A stretch of 64,000 bases of DNA from Myxococcales bacterium (GCA_013298625.1 JAAFIF010000024.1:1-64000), one strand, 5' to 3'. Positions 17,300 to 26,557 are shown, counted from the stretch's first letter. Program-made: numbers and translations. Notes: a model not told the origin generated them from the letters alone.

Positions 17300-17727
17300 C
17301 ACGCGCAGACGAGACAGCGACCTCGCCCGCACAAGCCCCCGCGGGCGCGCCCGACACCACAATTCAACCTACCGCAGCGCCGCCGACGCCGAAGGCGCCC
17401 TTCGAGCCGTCGTTCACCTGGGACGACCCCGTGAAGCTCATGAAGTCCCTCGGCTGGGCGTGGCGCGACGTGACCGACCGCGAGACGCCGACGTTCTTGC
17501 AGCTCATCGAGATGGGCGTGCTGCGGGTGGACCTCGACGAGCCCACGGGCTTCATCGCGGTGCACACCGAGGGAGAAGCGCACCACGCGATCGGCGTGCG
17601 TCGCGAAGCGCTCGTGCCCCTCGCGGCCGTGCTGACAGGGCGCTCGGCGGACGAGGTGAAGAAGGCGGTCGCGCTCGGGCCCGCGAAGATCGAAGCGGCC
17701 CCCAAAGAGCCCAAGAAGCGCGGCTGA
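17296..17727 (+). CDS. Hypothetical protein translationally coupled to the carboxyltransferase
   Basis: 143 residues from a GTG that overlaps the carboxyltransferase stop (GTGA), so it is almost certainly translated by coupling. Residues 1-40 are Ala/Pro/Thr-rich; the folded part (about 45-120) reads 'SFTWDDPVKLMKSLGWAWRD', 'FLQLIEMGVLRVDLDEPTGF', then a Lys-rich end. There is no CxxC, no biotin-attachment MKM motif and no membrane segment. I do not recognise a family; its position suggests an accessory of the acyl-CoA pathway. Confidence 0.7.
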   Translation: MTRADETATSPAQAPAGAPDTTIQPTAAPPTPKAPFEPSFTWDDPVKLMKSLGWAWRDVTDRETPTFLQLIEMGVLRVDLDEPTGFIAVHTEGEAHHAIGVRREALVPLAAVLTGRSADEVKKAVALGPAKIEAAPKEPKKRG

Positions 17728-17820
17728 GCGCGCAGTGACCAGCGCTATACCGCGCCCGCGACGAGCGTCGAAGACGCGCGGAGCGGAACAGGTGATCGAA
17801 AGACCGTTGAAATCAAGTCA

Positions 17821-17870
17821 AACCACTGCCGCGCACTGGGAAAACTACGAACCCCGTCGCGGTAGTGGTT
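17821..17870. terminator. Hairpin between convergent operons
   Basis: AACCACTGCCGCG (17821-17833) pairs with CGCGGTAGTGGTT (17858-17870), a 13-bp stem with one G-U type mismatch and a 24-nt loop. It lies between the hypothetical gene ending at 17727 and the stop of recJ on the other strand (17870-17872). Only a short T run follows, so it may act as a bidirectional transcription barrier rather than a classic intrinsic terminator. Confidence 0.55.
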
Positions 17871-19564
17871 TAGGCGACCTGCGTCGCGCTGAGGTCGAGC
17901 TGCACGGCGTCGGGGCCCGCCCAGGCGTCGGGTCGAACGCGCGCGAGCAGATCGAGCAGCCCGTCGAGCGAGAGCTCTCCGCGCGCGCGACGGCCCACTC
18001 CATCGCGGATGAACACGTTGATCGACTGCGTGCCAACCCTCGCCCGCGCGCGCAGGTGCGTCGTGCCGACCTCGCGCGCGTCGATGATGCGCGCGTCGCG
18101 CACGATCACCACGGCTTCGGACCAGGATTGTCCCGTCGGCTCGAGCGCGTCGAGGTGCTGCGCGAGCGGGCCCTGCAGGTCGCGCTCGGTGCACTCGGTG
18201 TCGGCCACGACGTCGGCGTCGTTGGCGGCAGCGCGCGCGGTGACGGCCTTCGCGCACGCGTCAGCGAAGGACGCGCGCAGCGACTCGATCTTGTCGGCGC
18301 GAACCTTCATGCCCGCGGCGCCGTCGTGGCCGCCGAAGCGCACGAGGTCCGACGAGCACTGGGCGACGGCGTCGTAGAGCTTCCACCCTTTGGGCGCGCG
18401 CGCGCTGCCGACACCGTCGTGCCCGTCCAGCGCCACCACGATCACCGGAACGCCGAAGCGCTCGACCACCCGCCCCGCGACGATACCGCCGACCCCGTGG
18501 TGCCACCCGTCCGCAGCCACCACGATCCCTGCCGGAATCCCCGCAGAATACACCTCGCTCACCTGCGCGATGGCCTCGTCGCACACCTGCTGCGAGACCC
18601 TCCTGCGCTCTTCGTTCGCTTGCGAGAGCGTGCGCGCGAGCCGCTCGGCGTCCTCGGGCCGCTGCGCCATCAGCAGCTTCAGCGTCGGCTCAGCAGAGCC
18701 CAAGCGCCCTGGCGCGTTGAGCATCGGGGCGATGGAGAAGCCCACGTCGAACGCGCGGGGCTTTCCGCGCATTTTGGAGGCTTTGACGAGCGCGGCCATC
18801 CCAGCGCGCCCCTTGCCCTGCGCGAGCCGATCGAGCCCGGCGCGGGTCAGGATGCGATTGTCTCCCTCGAGCGGAGCGACGTCGGCGATGGTCCCCACCG
18901 CCACCAGGTCCAAGAACTCTCGCAGGTCCAGCGTGGCCTTGAGCCTCGCTCGCACCGCGGCGGCCAACGACAGCGCCAGCCCCACGCTCGCGAGCCCCTT
19001 GAACGCAAATCCGCAGTCGGGCCGGTGCGGGTTGAGAAACGCCACCGCGGGCAGCGGCTCTTCGGGCACCTTGTGGTGGTCCACGACGATGACGTCGATC
19101 CCGCGCGCCTGCAGCTTCGCGAGCCGCGGGTGGTCGCTCGTACCGCAGTCACACGTAATCAAGAGGCTCGGCCGCGACTCGAGCACGCGCACCAGCGCCT
19201 CGTCCGAGAGCCCGTAGCCGCCGTCGAAGCGCGAGGCGACCAGCGCTCGAACGGCGCCGCCCATCATCGTGAGCGTCGTCGCGAGCAGCGCGGCCGAGGT
19301 CGTCCCGTCGACGTCGTAGTCGCCGAACACGACGATGTGCTCGCGCCGCGCGATGGCGTGCGCGATGCGCGACGCTGCCTCTTCGCGGTCGGCCATCGCG
19401 TCGGGAACCGTGAGCTCAGCGAGCTTGGGCGAGAGCATGGCCCGCGCTTGTCCCGGGTCGGTCACACCTCGGCCCGCGAGCACGCGCGCGACCAACGGGT
19501 GCAACGAGAGCGACCGCGAGAGCTCACGTGCCGCAGAGAGGTCCGTCGATCGCACTGACCACAT
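17870..19564 (-). CDS. recJ: Single-stranded-DNA-specific exonuclease RecJ
   Basis: 564 residues. 5'-3' exonuclease on single-stranded DNA in recombination and mismatch repair. DHH-family motifs: GDYDVDG (residues 81-87), CDCGTSDH (about 138-145) and the signature VDHHKVPEEP (161-170). DHHA1 region with 'GWHHGVGGIVAGRVVERFG' and 'RFGGHDGAAGMKV', then the C-terminal OB-like domain. The ATG at 19564 is preferred because homologous proteins begin with 'MW.V'; a GTG at 19594 would add ten residues. Length is typical. Single gene upstream of secF on the same strand but about 140 bp away. Confidence 0.93.
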   Translation of the reverse strand: MWSVRSTDLSAARELSRSLSLHPLVARVLAGRGVTDPGQARAMLSPKLAELTVPDAMADREEAASRIAHAIARREHIVVFGDYDVDGTTSAALLATTLTMMGGAVRALVASRFDGGYGLSDEALVRVLESRPSLLITCDCGTSDHPRLAKLQARGIDVIVVDHHKVPEEPLPAVAFLNPHRPDCGFAFKGLASVGLALSLAAAVRARLKATLDLREFLDLVAVGTIADVAPLEGDNRILTRAGLDRLAQGKGRAGMAALVKASKMRGKPRAFDVGFSIAPMLNAPGRLGSAEPTLKLLMAQRPEDAERLARTLSQANEERRRVSQQVCDEAIAQVSEVYSAGIPAGIVVAADGWHHGVGGIVAGRVVERFGVPVIVVALDGHDGVGSARAPKGWKLYDAVAQCSSDLVRFGGHDGAAGMKVRADKIESLRASFADACAKAVTARAAANDADVVADTECTERDLQGPLAQHLDALEPTGQSWSEAVVIVRDARIIDAREVGTTHLRARARVGTQSINVFIRDGVGRRARGELSLDGLLDLLARVRPDAWAGPDAVQLDLSATQVA

Positions 19565-19702
19565 CGAGTGAACCGCACCGTACGTGCCGTGCACTCACTC
19601 CGCAAGTGTTCAGCCAACGAGCTCGCGGCGCCCGCCGCTCTGCGCTCGGCGATCCCCTCTCTCGTTGTCCCCCGCCGCTGTCCCCCCGCTCGTCCGCGCG
19701 AC

Positions 19703-21121
19703 TCAGTCCTTGGTCGACTCGTCCGTCGAGCTCTCGCCCTTGGACTTCTTCGCGTCGACCTTGGGCTTGCGCCGCGAGACGCCGCTCGGCTCGGAGCTCT
19801 CGCTCTTCGCTTCGCTCTTGGGCTCTTCGCTCTGCGCGCTCGGCTCGGCCTGCGCGTCGTCGCTCTCGCTCGCCTGCTCGTCGCTCGACTCGTCGGCGCT
19901 CTCGACCTTCGCTTCGGTCTTCTTCGCGGCCTTCTTGGCCTCGAAGCGCGCGTGATCCGCGGCGGCGGCCGCGGCGAGCGCCTGCGACGCCGGGTGGAAG
20001 AAGCGCGAGTCGATCCACTCGGTGAGCGGCGTCGCGACGTAGATGGACGAGTAGGTCCCGGCCAGCACGCCGACGATCATCGCGATGGCGAAGTTCTGAA
20101 TGACCTCGCTGCCCATGATGGCGAACGGAAGCACCGAGAGGATGACCGTGGCGCTCGTGACGAGCGTTCGCGAGAACGTCTCGGAGATCGAGACGTTGAT
20201 CACGTCGAGCATGCGCAGGCCTCGGCGCTTGCCGAGGTTCTCGCGCACGCGGTCGTAGACGATGATCGTGTCGTTCATCGAGTAGCCGACCACGGTGAGC
20301 ACGGCGGCGACCGTCGCGATCGAGACCTCTCTGCGAAGCACCACGAACACGCCGAGCACGACGACGGCGTCGTGAAAGAGCGCGAGGATTCCGCCCGGCG
20401 CGAAGCGCAGATCGAAGCGAAACGCCACGTAGATCATGATGAACACGAGCGAGTAGAGCAGCGCGCGGATCGAGTCGTTGCGCAGCTTCTCGCTCGCCTT
20501 CGGCGACACCCACACGCTCGCGATCAGCTCGCCCGAGGTGCCCGTGTCCTGCGTGATCTGCTGAAAGACCAGGTCGCCGACGGACACGAGCGAGACGTTG
20601 TAGCGGTTCTCCGTCGGCTCGCCGATGCGCTTGACGATCTCGCGGCCCTGGCGACGAACGTCCACCCCGGCGCCGCGCAAGAGCGTCTCGAGCTCGGCCT
20701 CGGTCTTCGACGCGCTGATCTGGATCGTGAGGTGATCGCCGCCCTGCGACATCCTGAACTCGCGCAGCTGCACGTCGCCGAGCGCGGTGCGGACCGCTTC
20801 GCGCAGCCGCGTCTCGCGCGCGGGGTCGATCACCGACGAGCGCTCAACGCGGATCAGCAGCGCGCGGGGGTCGCTGGCGCTGGGGACGATCTCAGCCGCG
20901 CCGTGACCGTGGTTGCTGAGCGATCGACGGACGTCGCCCTGATCGACGCGGCGCTCGAAGCGCACGGTCAGCTCGGTGCCGCCCTTGAAGTCCAACCCGT
21001 ACTTGGGGCCGGGCTTCACCAGCAGGATCAAGCTCAGCACCGTGAGGGTGACCGAGAGCGTGATCCAAAACCGGCGCATGCCCATAAAGTCGATGACGCG
21101 TCCGGGCTTGATGAGTTCCAT
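19703..21121 (-). CDS. secF: Protein translocase subunit SecF, long charged C-terminal tail
   Basis: 472 residues. Inner-membrane partner of SecD that uses the proton gradient to pull proteins out of the SecYEG channel. Visible: first membrane helix (FWITLSVTLTVLSLILLV), the 'GLDFKGGTELTVRF' motif, periplasmic domain, and five further helices with 'VVGYSMNDTIIVYDRVREN'. After the last helix (about residue 375) comes a cytoplasmic tail of roughly 85 residues made almost entirely of Ser, Glu, Asp, Lys and Ala, not usual for SecF (about 300-320 residues). Second gene after secD (42-bp gap). Confidence 0.95.
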   Translation of the reverse strand: MELIKPGRVIDFMGMRRFWITLSVTLTVLSLILLVKPGPKYGLDFKGGTELTVRFERRVDQGDVRRSLSNHGHGAAEIVPSASDPRALLIRVERSSVIDPARETRLREAVRTALGDVQLREFRMSQGGDHLTIQISASKTEAELETLLRGAGVDVRRQGREIVKRIGEPTENRYNVSLVSVGDLVFQQITQDTGTSGELIASVWVSPKASEKLRNDSIRALLYSLVFIMIYVAFRFDLRFAPGGILALFHDAVVVLGVFVVLRREVSIATVAAVLTVVGYSMNDTIIVYDRVRENLGKRRGLRMLDVINVSISETFSRTLVTSATVILSVLPFAIMGSEVIQNFAIAMIVGVLAGTYSSIYVATPLTEWIDSRFFHPASQALAAAAAADHARFEAKKAAKKTEAKVESADESSDEQASESDDAQAEPSAQSEEPKSEAKSESSEPSGVSRRKPKVDAKKSKGESSTDESTKD

Positions 21122-21163
21122 GGCTCGCTAGTGCCTCTGAAGAAAAGTGCGTGGGCCCGTCGA

Positions 21164-23023
21164 TCAACCGAAGGAGAGGCTCTTGACCTTGAGGCCACGA
21201 ACCAACCAGTCGAACACGATTCGCGTGCAAAACACGCCGGTGAAGAGATTGGCGACGATCCCGATGAGCAGCATCACGGCGAAGCCCTTGATCGGGCCCG
21301 TCCCGTACTGCATCAGCACGACACCAGAGATAAACGACGTCACGTGACCGTCGAAGATGGCGGTAAACGCGTGCTGGTAGCCCGCGTCGAGCGCGGCGCG
21401 CAGAGTCTTTCCGCTGCGCTGCTCTTCCTTGATGCGCTCGTTGATCAGCACGTTCGAGTCCACCGCCATACCGACGGTGAGCGCCAGCCCCGCGAGGCCA
21501 GGCAGCGTGATGGTCGCGCCCAGAAACGCGATCGCCGCGAGCTGCAACAGGATGTTCAACAGCACCGCCCCGTTGGCGACCCAGCCGGCCGAGCCGTACC
21601 AGACCGCCATGAACAACATCACGAGCCCGACCGCGATGGCCGCCGCCGTGATGCTTCGACGGATGATGTCTTGCCCGAGCGTCGGACCGATGAAGTCCAT
21701 CGCGCCTTCGGCGAGCGGCGCGGGCAACGCGCCGGCGCGCAGCACGACAGAGAGCTCGTTGGCCTCGCGCATCTGATTGCGAAAATCACCGCTGCCGAGG
21801 GTGATCGACGCAGAGCCGTTGCGGATCGGCTCGTTGATCACGGGAGCGCTCTTCACGAGGTCGTCGAGCACGATCGCGAAGCGGCGCCCCACGTTGTCCG
21901 TGGTGATCTGCGCGAACGCGCGCGAGCCGTCGGTCTTGAACGTCAGCGACGTGTACGGCTGGTTCGTGTCCTGACGGACCTGAACCTCGGCCGCTTGGAT
22001 CTGATCGCCCGTCACGTGCGCGACGTGCTCGACCGTGTACGAGCGCCAGAACTTCTGCTCAGCGGTCAGCTCGACCTGCTGCTGACGACGCGTCCGTCGG
22101 TCGTCCTCGCCGATCAACAGGTCGTACGTCTCGGGGATGTCCGACCGGATCGAGTGGATGAAGCGCTCGAGGTCGCGGCGCCCCTGCGGGCCCTGCGCGC
22201 GAAAGAAGAGCGCGGTGCCCGAGATCGACGAGCCGTCGCCGCGCTGCCCAACGCTGACCTGCTCGCTCTCGAGCGTGATCCCCGCCGGGACGCGGCCCGC
22301 GAGCTCTCCGCCCCCGCGAAAGCGCTCGAGCGCCGTGGCGCTGTCCGCGCACATGCGAAACTCGAGGCGCGCGGTCTTGCGGATGATGTCGCGGATCTCG
22401 TCGAAGTACTGCTGGTTCGAGCCAGGGATCTCGATGACGATCGTCTCGCCGCGGGTCGTGATGGAGGTCTCGCGCACCGCGAGCGCGTCGATGCGCTGCT
22501 CGATGCGACGGACCGCCTCTTCGACGGACTCGCGCTCGATGCGCTCGGCCTCTTCTTGCTTGAGCGCCGCCACCACGCGATCGCCGACGCGAGAGACGAG
22601 CCGCAGGTCGCGCTGCGTGAGCATCTCGTTGGTCAAGCGGGTGTTCTCTGCCGCGTTGCGGAAGATCACCGAGAACTCGCGGTTGTCGATCTCGCTGCGG
22701 CGAAACTGCAGCTTGGTGCCGAGCCGCTGCGACGCTTCTTCGGTCAGCCGACCCGTGCCCGAGTGAAAGCCGTAGTCGATCGCGAGCTGCTCGCGCAGGC
22801 CCTCGATCGTGCGGTCCCTTCGCGACGCGATGGCCGCGCCGATCTGAACTTCGTACGACAACCGGGCGCCGCCGCGGATGTCGAGGCCGAGGTTCATGCG
22901 GTACGGGACTCGCGCGACCACCCACGCGGGCGCGATCTTCGTAAAGGAGGGCCACAAGATGACCCAACCCGCCATCGCGACGAGCAACATCGTCGCGAGG
23001 CGCACGTAGAACGAACGATTCAT
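21164..23023 (-). CDS. secD: Protein translocase subunit SecD
   Basis: 619 residues. N-terminal helix (LATMLLVAMAGWVILWPSF), 'RMNLGLDIRGGARLSYEV', a large periplasmic P1 domain with a predicted helical insertion rich in Arg/Glu (about 150-205), then 'FAIVLDDLVKSAPVINEPI' and the C-terminal five-helix bundle with 'LALTVGMAVDSNVLINERI', the proton-path motif. 40 bp after yajC and 42 bp before secF: standard yajC-secD-secF operon order. Confidence 0.96.
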   Translation of the reverse strand: MNRSFYVRLATMLLVAMAGWVILWPSFTKIAPAWVVARVPYRMNLGLDIRGGARLSYEVQIGAAIASRRDRTIEGLREQLAIDYGFHSGTGRLTEEASQRLGTKLQFRRSEIDNREFSVIFRNAAENTRLTNEMLTQRDLRLVSRVGDRVVAALKQEEAERIERESVEEAVRRIEQRIDALAVRETSITTRGETIVIEIPGSNQQYFDEIRDIIRKTARLEFRMCADSATALERFRGGGELAGRVPAGITLESEQVSVGQRGDGSSISGTALFFRAQGPQGRRDLERFIHSIRSDIPETYDLLIGEDDRRTRRQQQVELTAEQKFWRSYTVEHVAHVTGDQIQAAEVQVRQDTNQPYTSLTFKTDGSRAFAQITTDNVGRRFAIVLDDLVKSAPVINEPIRNGSASITLGSGDFRNQMREANELSVVLRAGALPAPLAEGAMDFIGPTLGQDIIRRSITAAAIAVGLVMLFMAVWYGSAGWVANGAVLLNILLQLAAIAFLGATITLPGLAGLALTVGMAVDSNVLINERIKEEQRSGKTLRAALDAGYQHAFTAIFDGHVTSFISGVVLMQYGTGPIKGFAVMLLIGIVANLFTGVFCTRIVFDWLVRGLKVKSLSFG

Positions 23024-23063
23024 CGGAAACGCTCTCCGATCACACTAAGACGCTTCGCGAGGC

Positions 23064-23513
23064 TCACTTGCTCGCAGGGGATTCGGACTTGGACGCGGGC
23101 TTGTCGCTCTTCGCGCCGACCTTCGATGCGATCGCTTCTTTCTTGAAGCGAACCTTCACTTTTTCGGCGATCTCGAGGACGATTTCGTCGCCGTCGACGC
23201 CAGAGACCGTCGCGAGCATGCCGCCCGTGGTCACGACGCGATCGCCCTTCATCAAGCTGCCGTGGAGCTTCTGCTGCTCGTCGCGCTGCTTCTGGTTGGG
23301 GCGCAGGATCGCGAAGTAGAAGAAGCCCACGAAGAGGACGAGCGGAAGGACCGTCCCGAGCAGTCCGCCAGCGCCGCCGGGGGCCGCCTGCGCGTTCGCG
23401 GCGCCGGGCGCCGCAGCGCCGCCGGAGCCTTGCTGCATCGGCTGCAGCCAGAACGCGACGGACACGACCGCGCGAGCGAAGAGGGGAGTCAGGGTTGCGA
23501 GGGTCATCGACAT
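23064..23513 (-). CDS. yajC: Preprotein translocase accessory subunit YajC
   Basis: 149 residues. One membrane helix (TVLPLVLFVGFFYFAIL) followed by the family hallmark RPNQKQRDEQQKLHGSLMKG and 'DRVVTTGGMLATVSGVDGDE'. The N-terminal 50 residues form an extra Gln/Gly/Ala-rich segment with a hydrophobic stretch, and the C-terminus has a Lys/Ser/Asp tail of about 18 residues similar in composition to the SecF tail. Start at 23513 or two codons later (23507) are both possible. Confidence 0.93.
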   Translation of the reverse strand: MSMTLATLTPLFARAVVSVAFWLQPMQQGSGGAAAPGAANAQAAPGGAGGLLGTVLPLVLFVGFFYFAILRPNQKQRDEQQKLHGSLMKGDRVVTTGGMLATVSGVDGDEIVLEIAEKVKVRFKKEAIASKVGAKSDKPASKSESPASK

Positions 23514-23704
23514 TCAAGTCCTCTACGAGCGAAACAGGGCTGCGCGCGGTAGCGCCACCGTTGAGCGTTTGCGTTCGGCCCGCCAACGCGCCCACGACGA
23601 GCAGGGCACCGCCGAGTCGGGGGCTTTTACACGCCGGTCCAAGTGCGGTCAACCGACGCAGTCCCGCGCGTGTCTGGCGAAATGCCGGTGCTAGTGTGCG
23701 TTCG

Positions 23705-24343
23705 GTGAACCGTCGATCCCGCGGCGTTGTTTCCGTCGTTTCAGCTGTTTCAACCGCTGGCTCGACGATCGTGCTGTGCGCGGTCGGCCTCTCGGGCTGT
23801 CCGGGTCCCGACCCGCGGTCCGACGGCGGGCTCGACGCAGGCGACGGCGTGGTCGAGCTCGGCACCGGCCAGCTCGACTGGGAGCCGTTGTCCGCGGCGG
23901 ACCCGACGGTCGAGCTCATCTACGGCGCGCAAGGCGGCTTTCACGTGTGGGGACGCGGGCGGTTTCGCACGTTTGCGCCGGACGTGGACGTGTCGTTTCG
24001 AGTCGTTCGCGAGTCGGACGGTCAGGAGCTCCACCACCCGAGCCCCGTGCGGAGGTACATCGAGCGCGACCTTCGCTACGGGCTCTTGCCGACCAGCGAC
24101 GGGCGCTACCAAACCGACGCCGAGCTGGTGATTCTCACGCTGGACTGCGCGAGAGACCTGGTCGGAAGACGGCTCACGATGGAGCTCACCGTGCGCGAGC
24201 GCGCGACGGGTCGAAGCGCGACGACGAGCCGCTCGGTTCGGGTGATCGACGAGATCCCTTCGCCCACCGGCTGCCTCTCCGAGCGCGACGGAACGCGGTC
24301 GGACGGCGGCCTCGACGGCGCCTCGGCGAGCCGCGACAGGTGA
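23705..24343 (+). CDS. Lipoprotein of unknown function
   Basis: 212 residues from a GTG (another GTG lies 9 bp upstream). Lipoprotein signal with lipobox AVGLSGC (near residue 31), a Gly/Asp/Ala linker, then a single beta-rich domain: 'LIYGAQGGFHVWGRGRFRTF', 'VDVSFRVVRESDGQELHHPS', 'GRRLTMELTVRERATGRSAT'. This looks like an immunoglobulin-like or carbohydrate-binding sandwich, but I recognise no specific family. Divergent from yajC across 190 bp. Confidence 0.7.
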   Translation: MNRRSRGVVSVVSAVSTAGSTIVLCAVGLSGCPGPDPRSDGGLDAGDGVVELGTGQLDWEPLSAADPTVELIYGAQGGFHVWGRGRFRTFAPDVDVSFRVVRESDGQELHHPSPVRRYIERDLRYGLLPTSDGRYQTDAELVILTLDCARDLVGRRLTMELTVRERATGRSATTSRSVRVIDEIPSPTGCLSERDGTRSDGGLDGASASRDR

Positions 24344-24502
24344 GCCCATCGAGCGCGACGCAGGAAAAATCCTCGACCACCCAAGCCGTCCGTCCCCCCA
24401 GCCCGTCTCACGCTCCAGTCCCCTCACCCGCCTTGGTTGCTGTGTATCTACGGCGTTGTGGGTGTGACGATCGCTCTCGAGTCCGTTAGCATTGGAGGCG
24501 TC

Positions 24503-26557
24503 GTGGCCCTTCCTCCTCGTCCAAGAGCAGCAACATTCGGCAACACCGCCAACGCCAACCGCACGCGCGACCTGCCCCCGGGCAGCGTCGTGTTGGGTCG
24601 CTACACGATCCAGAAAGTGCTCGGTCGCGGCGGTATGGCAACGGTGTACCTCGCCAAACACCAACAGACCGACCGGCTCGTAGCGCTCAAGCTACTCGAC
24701 CCTGAGTTCTCGCGAGACCCAGCGTACGTCGAGCGCTTTCGCCGTGAGGCCAAGGCCGCAGGACGCATCCGAAGCGATCACGTCGTGGCCATCTACGACC
24801 TCGACGCCGAGGTCGGCGGCTCGCTCGTCCTGGTGATGGAGTACCTCGAAGGCCAGTCGATGCAGGGGGCGCTCAAGGCCGGGAGGTTTCCCGTGCAGAA
24901 GGCGATCTCGTTCGGCAGGCAGATGCTCGAGGGGCTCGCGGCTGCGCACGAGTCGGGCGTGATCCACCGCGATCTCAAGCCGGCGAACTTGTACGTCGAG
25001 CGGAGCACCACCGGAGTCGAGAAGGTCAAGCTGCTCGACTTCGGCATCTCGAAGCTCGCGGACGCATCGCAGCAAGAGCTCACCCGTGACGGTCAGACGC
25101 TCGGCACCGTGGCCTACATGGCGCCCGAGCAAATCCGCGGAAAAGCGAGCGCCACCGACCCGCGAGTCGACCTGTACTCTGCGGGCGTCTCGCTCTTCAT
25201 CATGCTCACGGGCAAGCGTCCCATCGACGCCGAAGACACCGTGCAGCTGCTCGCCGCGGTGCTCGAGCACCCGCCGATGACCCTCGCGCAGGCCACGGGG
25301 CTGCCGTTTCCGGCGCCGCTCGAGGCCTTCATCGCGCGATCGCTCGAAAAAGACCCCAATCGGCGCTTTCAGACCGCGATCGAGATGCGCGACGGGCTCG
25401 TCGAAGCTGGCAAGGTCATCGGGTACGAGTCCACTGGACCGCTGTCGGTTCCGTCGGCGACCGGCGAGCCGAGCGGCGTGGTTCCGCGCGTGCCCGCGAA
25501 GACGCAGATGGGAGTCGGAGGCGCGCCGCCTCCGCCCACTGCTGCGAAGCAAACGATGATGGGCATGGGCCACGCTTCTCCCCCGCCCCCCACGATGCAG
25601 CAGCCGAGCAGCGTCCCCGCGATGGCCTCGTCCTTCGCACCGCAGACGTTGCCCGCGCCCATGCCCGGCCCCGCGACGATGCCTTCGCCCATGCCGGGCG
25701 GAGCTCCCATGGGCGGCGCGCACGACCCGTTTGGGCCGATGCCCGGGGGGCTCGCCCCACCGCCGATGACGGCGCTCGCCGCGCCTGCGATTTCGTTCGC
25801 CGCTGAGCCGGTCCCCGCTCCCGCTCCTGCGCCCGAACGCAAGAGCCGCGCAGGCCTCGTGATCTTGTTGTCAGCAGTCGGTCTCGTCGCGCTCGGCGGC
25901 GCAGGCGCGCTCGTCGCTCGCTCGATGAATGCACGCTCCGCCACCAACACCACGTCGATCGGGCAGAGCGCGAACAACAACTCGCAGAACAACAACTCGC
26001 AGAACAACAACTCGCAGAACAACAACCCGCAGAACAACACAGCGCCTTCGACCGCGGGCGCGGTTGTGGGCGCTCAGGCCCCTGCGGCGGATCCCAACGC
26101 GCAGCCCGCCGCGCAGCCCACGCCGGTCGGCACGCAGGCAGCACAGCAGACGGCGCCCGTGCAGCAGCCCGCTGGCACCGAGCAACAACCAGCCGCGGCC
26201 AACACACAGCCCGCAGCGCAGCCCGCCGCAAACACACAGCCCGCGGCACAGCCCGCGGTCAACGCGCAGCCTGCGGCGCCCGCCCAGACGCAAGAGCCTG
26301 CGCAAGCCGCGGGATCGAGCGCGACCGCCGGCGGGACGCGCGCGGCGGCCGAGCCTTCGGGCTCGACGGGCTCTCGCACGCGGACGGCTCGACCCAACGC
26401 TCAGCCGACGAACAGCAATCCGTTCGACCCGACGCCGACTCCGCGAACGACGCCCGCGACGACGCCCGCGACGACCACGACGCCGCGCACGACCACGACG
26501 CCGCGCACGACCAACACTCGCCGGCGCACGGGCACGACCACGGTCGTTCCGTTCTGA
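24503..26557 (+). CDS. Transmembrane Ser/Thr protein kinase (Hanks type)
   Basis: 684 residues. The GTG at 24503 is chosen because GGAGG lies 6 nt upstream. Kinase domain about 34-300: glycine loop VLGRGGMATVYLA, Lys63 (VALKLL), catalytic loop IHRDLKPANLY (154-164), D179FG, and GTVAYMAPEQIRGKA, so it should be active. A Pro/Met/Gly-rich cytoplasmic linker follows (about 310-445), one membrane helix (GLVILLSAVGLVALGGAGAL, about 450-472) and an outer region made of NNNSQ repeats, Gln/Pro/Ala repeats and a Thr/Pro/Arg end. No PASTA or sensor domain is visible outside. Confidence 0.93.
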   Translation: MALPPRPRAATFGNTANANRTRDLPPGSVVLGRYTIQKVLGRGGMATVYLAKHQQTDRLVALKLLDPEFSRDPAYVERFRREAKAAGRIRSDHVVAIYDLDAEVGGSLVLVMEYLEGQSMQGALKAGRFPVQKAISFGRQMLEGLAAAHESGVIHRDLKPANLYVERSTTGVEKVKLLDFGISKLADASQQELTRDGQTLGTVAYMAPEQIRGKASATDPRVDLYSAGVSLFIMLTGKRPIDAEDTVQLLAAVLEHPPMTLAQATGLPFPAPLEAFIARSLEKDPNRRFQTAIEMRDGLVEAGKVIGYESTGPLSVPSATGEPSGVVPRVPAKTQMGVGGAPPPPTAAKQTMMGMGHASPPPPTMQQPSSVPAMASSFAPQTLPAPMPGPATMPSPMPGGAPMGGAHDPFGPMPGGLAPPPMTALAAPAISFAAEPVPAPAPAPERKSRAGLVILLSAVGLVALGGAGALVARSMNARSATNTTSIGQSANNNSQNNNSQNNNSQNNNPQNNTAPSTAGAVVGAQAPAADPNAQPAAQPTPVGTQAAQQTAPVQQPAGTEQQPAAANTQPAAQPAANTQPAAQPAVNAQPAAPAQTQEPAQAAGSSATAGGTRAAAEPSGSTGSRTRTARPNAQPTNSNPFDPTPTPRTTPATTPATTTTPRTTTTPRTTNTRRRTGTTTVVPF
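25973..26032. repeat. 15-bp tandem repeat in kinase gene, four copies
   Basis: AACAACAACTCGCAG is repeated at 25973, 25988, 26003 and 26018 (last copy with one change). It encodes Asn-Asn-Asn-Ser-Gln units just outside the membrane helix of the kinase. The in-frame period means copy-number change would alter stalk length without breaking the gene. Confidence 0.9.

Noticed and set aside
14588..17362. A 924-codon minus-strand frame over the carboxyltransferase region
   Set aside because: A typical high-GC shadow of the plus-strand enoyl-CoA hydratase and carboxylase genes.
19568..23146. A 1192-codon open frame antisense to secD/secF/yajC
   Set aside because: Composition is dominated by Arg, Ala, Asp and His with no recognisable motif; the minus strand carries the well-conserved translocase genes.
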